The position numbers and the translations under genes are program-made. Under the pieces are notes generated by a model. The model was not told the DNA's origin. It saw nothing but the letters and a program-made list of their open reading frames with translations, and ran no database searches. DNA of 64,000 nucleotides from an uncultured Erythrobacter sp. (GTDB lineage Bacteria > Pseudomonadota > Alphaproteobacteria > Sphingomonadales > Sphingomonadaceae), in assembly GCA_947488155.1 (NCBI GenBank), contig CANKYK010000002.1:626001-690000 (forward strand), written 5' to 3'. Shown in pieces: positions 62,337 to 64,000 of the stretch. Numbering within the stretch: the first letter of the stretch is position 1; each line of letters begins with the position of its first letter.

Positions 62337-62855
62337 ATGGCCCGTCCGTTTATCGTCACCGCCGCTTTGCCGCCTGAGATCGCTTCCTGGGCCGAAGGAT
62401 TACGGCGAGAGCATTATCCCGCCCATCGCAACCACTTGCATGCGCATGTCACCATGTTCCATTCTTTTGCGCCTTCTTTGCTGGAGGAGCTAAAAAGCTA
62501 CTTGCCGCGCATAGCGTCGCAATATTCGCCGCTCGAAGGCCGCGTTACCGGGGTGATGGATCTGGGAAAGGGGACAGCCATCGCCCTTGAGAGCCCGCAA
62601 TTGCTTAGCCTTCGTGCAGAAATCGCTGATCATTTCCATGGCAGCCTCACGGATCAGGATTTGTACGAGCCGCGCCCGCATATCACGATCCAAAACAAGG
62701 TCACGAAAGAGGAGGCGCGGGCATTGCAAGCGGCCCTGGCGTTGGAGATTGAGCCGCGCAGCTTCGCTTTTCCTGCGCTCGAATTGCACCTGTATGAAGG
62801 CGGGCCGTGGACTTTCATAAAGCGCGCTGCCTTTCGCAGGGCGCCGCGCCGCTAG
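62337..62855 (+). CDS. 2'-5' RNA ligase / 2H phosphoesterase family protein
   Basis: 172-residue protein with the two HxT motifs of 2H phosphoesterases: His37 in LHAHVTMFHSF and His115 in RPHITIQNK. Such proteins hydrolyse cyclic phosphates or 2'-5' linkages in RNA or small nucleotides. Starts at ATG 62337, 67 bases after mltG. The substrate is unknown. Both catalytic motifs are intact, so it is probably active. Confidence 0.85.
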   Translation: MARPFIVTAALPPEIASWAEGLRREHYPAHRNHLHAHVTMFHSFAPSLLEELKSYLPRIASQYSPLEGRVTGVMDLGKGTAIALESPQLLSLRAEIADHFHGSLTDQDLYEPRPHITIQNKVTKEEARALQAALALEIEPRSFAFPALELHLYEGGPWTFIKRAAFRRAPRR

Positions 62856-62895
62856 CTAGAGTGCCGGTTCGAGCGCAAACAGTGTCAAACAGGTG

Positions 62896-62924
62896 TTGAC
62901 CCGGGCTCTGCCCCCGCCTAAACG
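62896..62924 (+). promoter_or_regulatory. candidate tRNA-Met promoter
   Basis: TTGACC (62896-62901), 17-base spacer, TAAACG (62919-62924), followed by a G/C-rich discriminator; the -10 ends 54 bases before the tRNA. It matches the layout of the tRNA-His promoter candidate. Confidence 0.38.
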
Positions 62925-62978
62925 CGCCGCCTGCGGTCCGGGTGAAAACGCCCTTGAGACCAGCCAGGCTTTGGTTCT

Positions 62979-63055
62979 GGCGGAGTAGCTCAGCTGGTTA
63001 GAGCAGCGGAATCATAATCCGCGTGTCGGGGGTTCAAGTCCCTCCTCCGCTACCA
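62979..63055 (+). tRNA. tRNA-Met (CAT), elongator type
   Basis: GGCGGAG acceptor strand with CTCCGCT (first pair G-U), D-arm AGCTCAGCTGGTTAGAGC, anticodon stem-loop GCGGA-ATCATAA-TCCGC (CAT), T-arm GGGGGTTCAAGTCCC and encoded CCA (63053-63055). The initiator features (three G-C pairs GGG/CCC in the anticodon stem, C1:A72) are absent, so it is elongator Met; a tRNA-Ile with lysidine at C34 is a less likely alternative. Confidence 0.93.
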
Positions 63056-63191
63056 AATGTTATTTGTTCGATGATTGGTAAATTGCGATTTCCATTCGAC
63101 ATAAGATACTCAGCCCAAGCAAAACGTCTTTCGCCTCTAAGCGAACGCGCAAGCGCAATGCCGATTGCTGGAGGTCCTACTAAGGGCTCAA

Positions 63192-64000
63192 TCAACCGTT
63201 ATTATGACGCTTCTGTCTCTTTGACGGCTTTCCAGGCGCATTTGAGGCATGTTTTGGTTTACCCGGCTTACGAGCCTTGTTTGAGGCTCCATTCCCGTCA
63301 TTTTTCAGCTTTTTGTCAAAGCCCTCGGCCTTTCGGTCTTCGCCGCCTTTGCGGAATTTCTTGGGTTTGCCTTTGTTCTTTTCTTTGCCGCCATGGGAAG
63401 GCTTCGCTTTGATCCGAGGTCCGCGATCGCTGTCGCGTGGGCCAGAGTGTGACTTGCGATTGCGCCGAGCGGTGTCTCGCGGCCCATGTTCAGATGCCTC
63501 GATCAGAATGTTGTCTTGATCGTCGCCGTTATCGTTCACTGAGTCAGCGCTACGCGCCACAGCTGAGGCGAATTTGTCCGCAATAGCGCGAGGGATTTGG
63601 AAGAACGTCTCGCTTTGACCTATACGGATCGCTCCGATTTCGTTGCGTGTGACATGCCCGCGGCGGCAAATCAGGGGCATCACCCAGCGGGGGCCAGCGT
63701 TCTGCCTGCGGCCAATATTCATGCGAAACCAGACAGTGTCCTCGAAACCGGGGCGATGTGTGTCTTTCTGGGCGGCGCGGCGAGCCTCTGGGGTGTTCTC
63801 GATTAAGTCCTCCGGTTCGGGCAACTTTGAACGGTGCGCCTGCACCAGCATGGCTGCAATCTCTTCTGGGGTGCGTTCGGCCAGAAGCTTGCTCGCAAGA
63901 TCTTTATTCACCTCATCGATTTCAATGGGTTGCAGTAGTTTCTTGAGTAAACGTTCATGATCCTTCGCTCTGATTGCCTCTGGGCGAGGGGCGTCGGTCC
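63192..64000 (-). CDS. DEAD-box RNA helicase, C-terminal part (5' end outside window)
   Basis: The reading frame is open from 64000 to a stop at 63192, about 269 residues of a larger protein. It begins PEAIRAKDHERLLKKLLQPIEI, the linker after the helicase core, then a DbpA/CsdA-type RNA-binding domain (DTVWFRMNIGRRQNAGPRWV, PLICRRGHVTRNEIGAIRIG, FFQIP), and ends in a long Lys/Arg/Gly-rich basic tail (about 120 residues). The helicase motifs themselves lie beyond the window. The DbpA-like domain suggests a role on structured rRNA or mRNA; DeaD or DbpA subgroup cannot be decided. Confidence 0.85.
   Translation of the reverse strand, partial: TDAPRPEAIRAKDHERLLKKLLQPIEIDEVNKDLASKLLAERTPEEIAAMLVQAHRSKLPEPEDLIENTPEARRAAQKDTHRPGFEDTVWFRMNIGRRQNAGPRWVMPLICRRGHVTRNEIGAIRIGQSETFFQIPRAIADKFASAVARSADSVNDNGDDQDNILIEASEHGPRDTARRNRKSHSGPRDSDRGPRIKAKPSHGGKEKNKGKPKKFRKGGEDRKAEGFDKKLKNDGNGASNKARKPGKPKHASNAPGKPSKRQKRHNNG

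Noticed and set aside
1..64000. Prophage, transposon, CRISPR or integron content
   Set aside because: No transposase, integrase, repeat-spacer array or phage structural gene was recognisable; the only repeat element is the palindrome at 43748-43849.

Overview
The window looks like a chromosomal segment of an alphaproteobacterium, most likely order Sphingomonadales and probably family Erythrobacteraceae. This is inferred from protein flavour, gene order and the lack of lipid A genes where other alphaproteobacteria carry them (bamA-skp-fabZ with no lpxD or lpxA). Coding density is high, starts are often GTG/TTG, and genes often overlap by 1-14 bases. I see no prophage, insertion sequence, CRISPR array or rRNA operon.

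Layout. 1-8.3 kb: partial ABC-F ATPase, a PepSY protein with an OmpR-type regulator and PhoQ-like kinase, chorismate mutase, a polyprenyl diphosphate synthase, HrpB, and the NDUFS4-like complex I subunit. 8.3-13.8 kb: SRP RNA, dnaX, ybaB, lon, HU. 13.9-20.3 kb: lipoprotein, rlmB, tRNA-Tyr, a KAS III-like enzyme, a PAP2/Aur1-like membrane protein, and the phosphatidylethanolamine pair psd-pssA. 20.3-33.9 kb: rpsB-tsf, then an inserted secreted protein and a phosphoesterase, then pyrH-frr-uppS-cdsA-dxr-rseP-bamA-skp-fabZ and rpmE (translation, isoprenoid and phospholipid precursors, envelope assembly). 34.3-42.8 kb: tRNA-His, a Leu/Phe/Val dehydrogenase, the complete ccmCDEFGHI cytochrome c maturation operon, and kup. 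43-48.6 kb (mostly minus strand): dapF-mtaB-ftsY-yciB and a GGDEF/EAL protein. 48.7-55.6 kb: EVE protein, orphan ThDP enzyme, LplT-like transporter, pgsA, OxyR-like regulator, RNase D. 55.7-64 kb: aspS, two exported proteins, acpP-fabF-mltG, a 2H phosphoesterase, tRNA-Met and the C-terminal part of a DEAD-box helicase.

Much of the window concerns envelope construction: phospholipid synthesis (psd, pssA, cdsA, pgsA), fatty acid synthesis (acpP, fabF, fabZ, KAS III-like), undecaprenyl and quinone isoprenoids (dxr, uppS, polyprenyl synthase), outer-membrane assembly (bamA, skp, rseP) and murein (mltG, dapF).

The most interesting signals are regulatory. Three perfect GTTC-N7-GTTC sites (the alphaproteobacterial LexA box) lie within 74 bases upstream of an unrecognised 89-residue single-pass membrane protein; this resembles the SOS-induced division inhibitors known elsewhere and is the best candidate for something undescribed. 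A perfect CtrA-type TTAA-N7-TTAAC site abuts a small tail-anchored protein gene. A perfect 19-base palindrome precedes an A/T-richer secreted-protein gene inserted between tsf and pyrH. The Skp-like chaperone carries a canonical-looking EF-hand loop.
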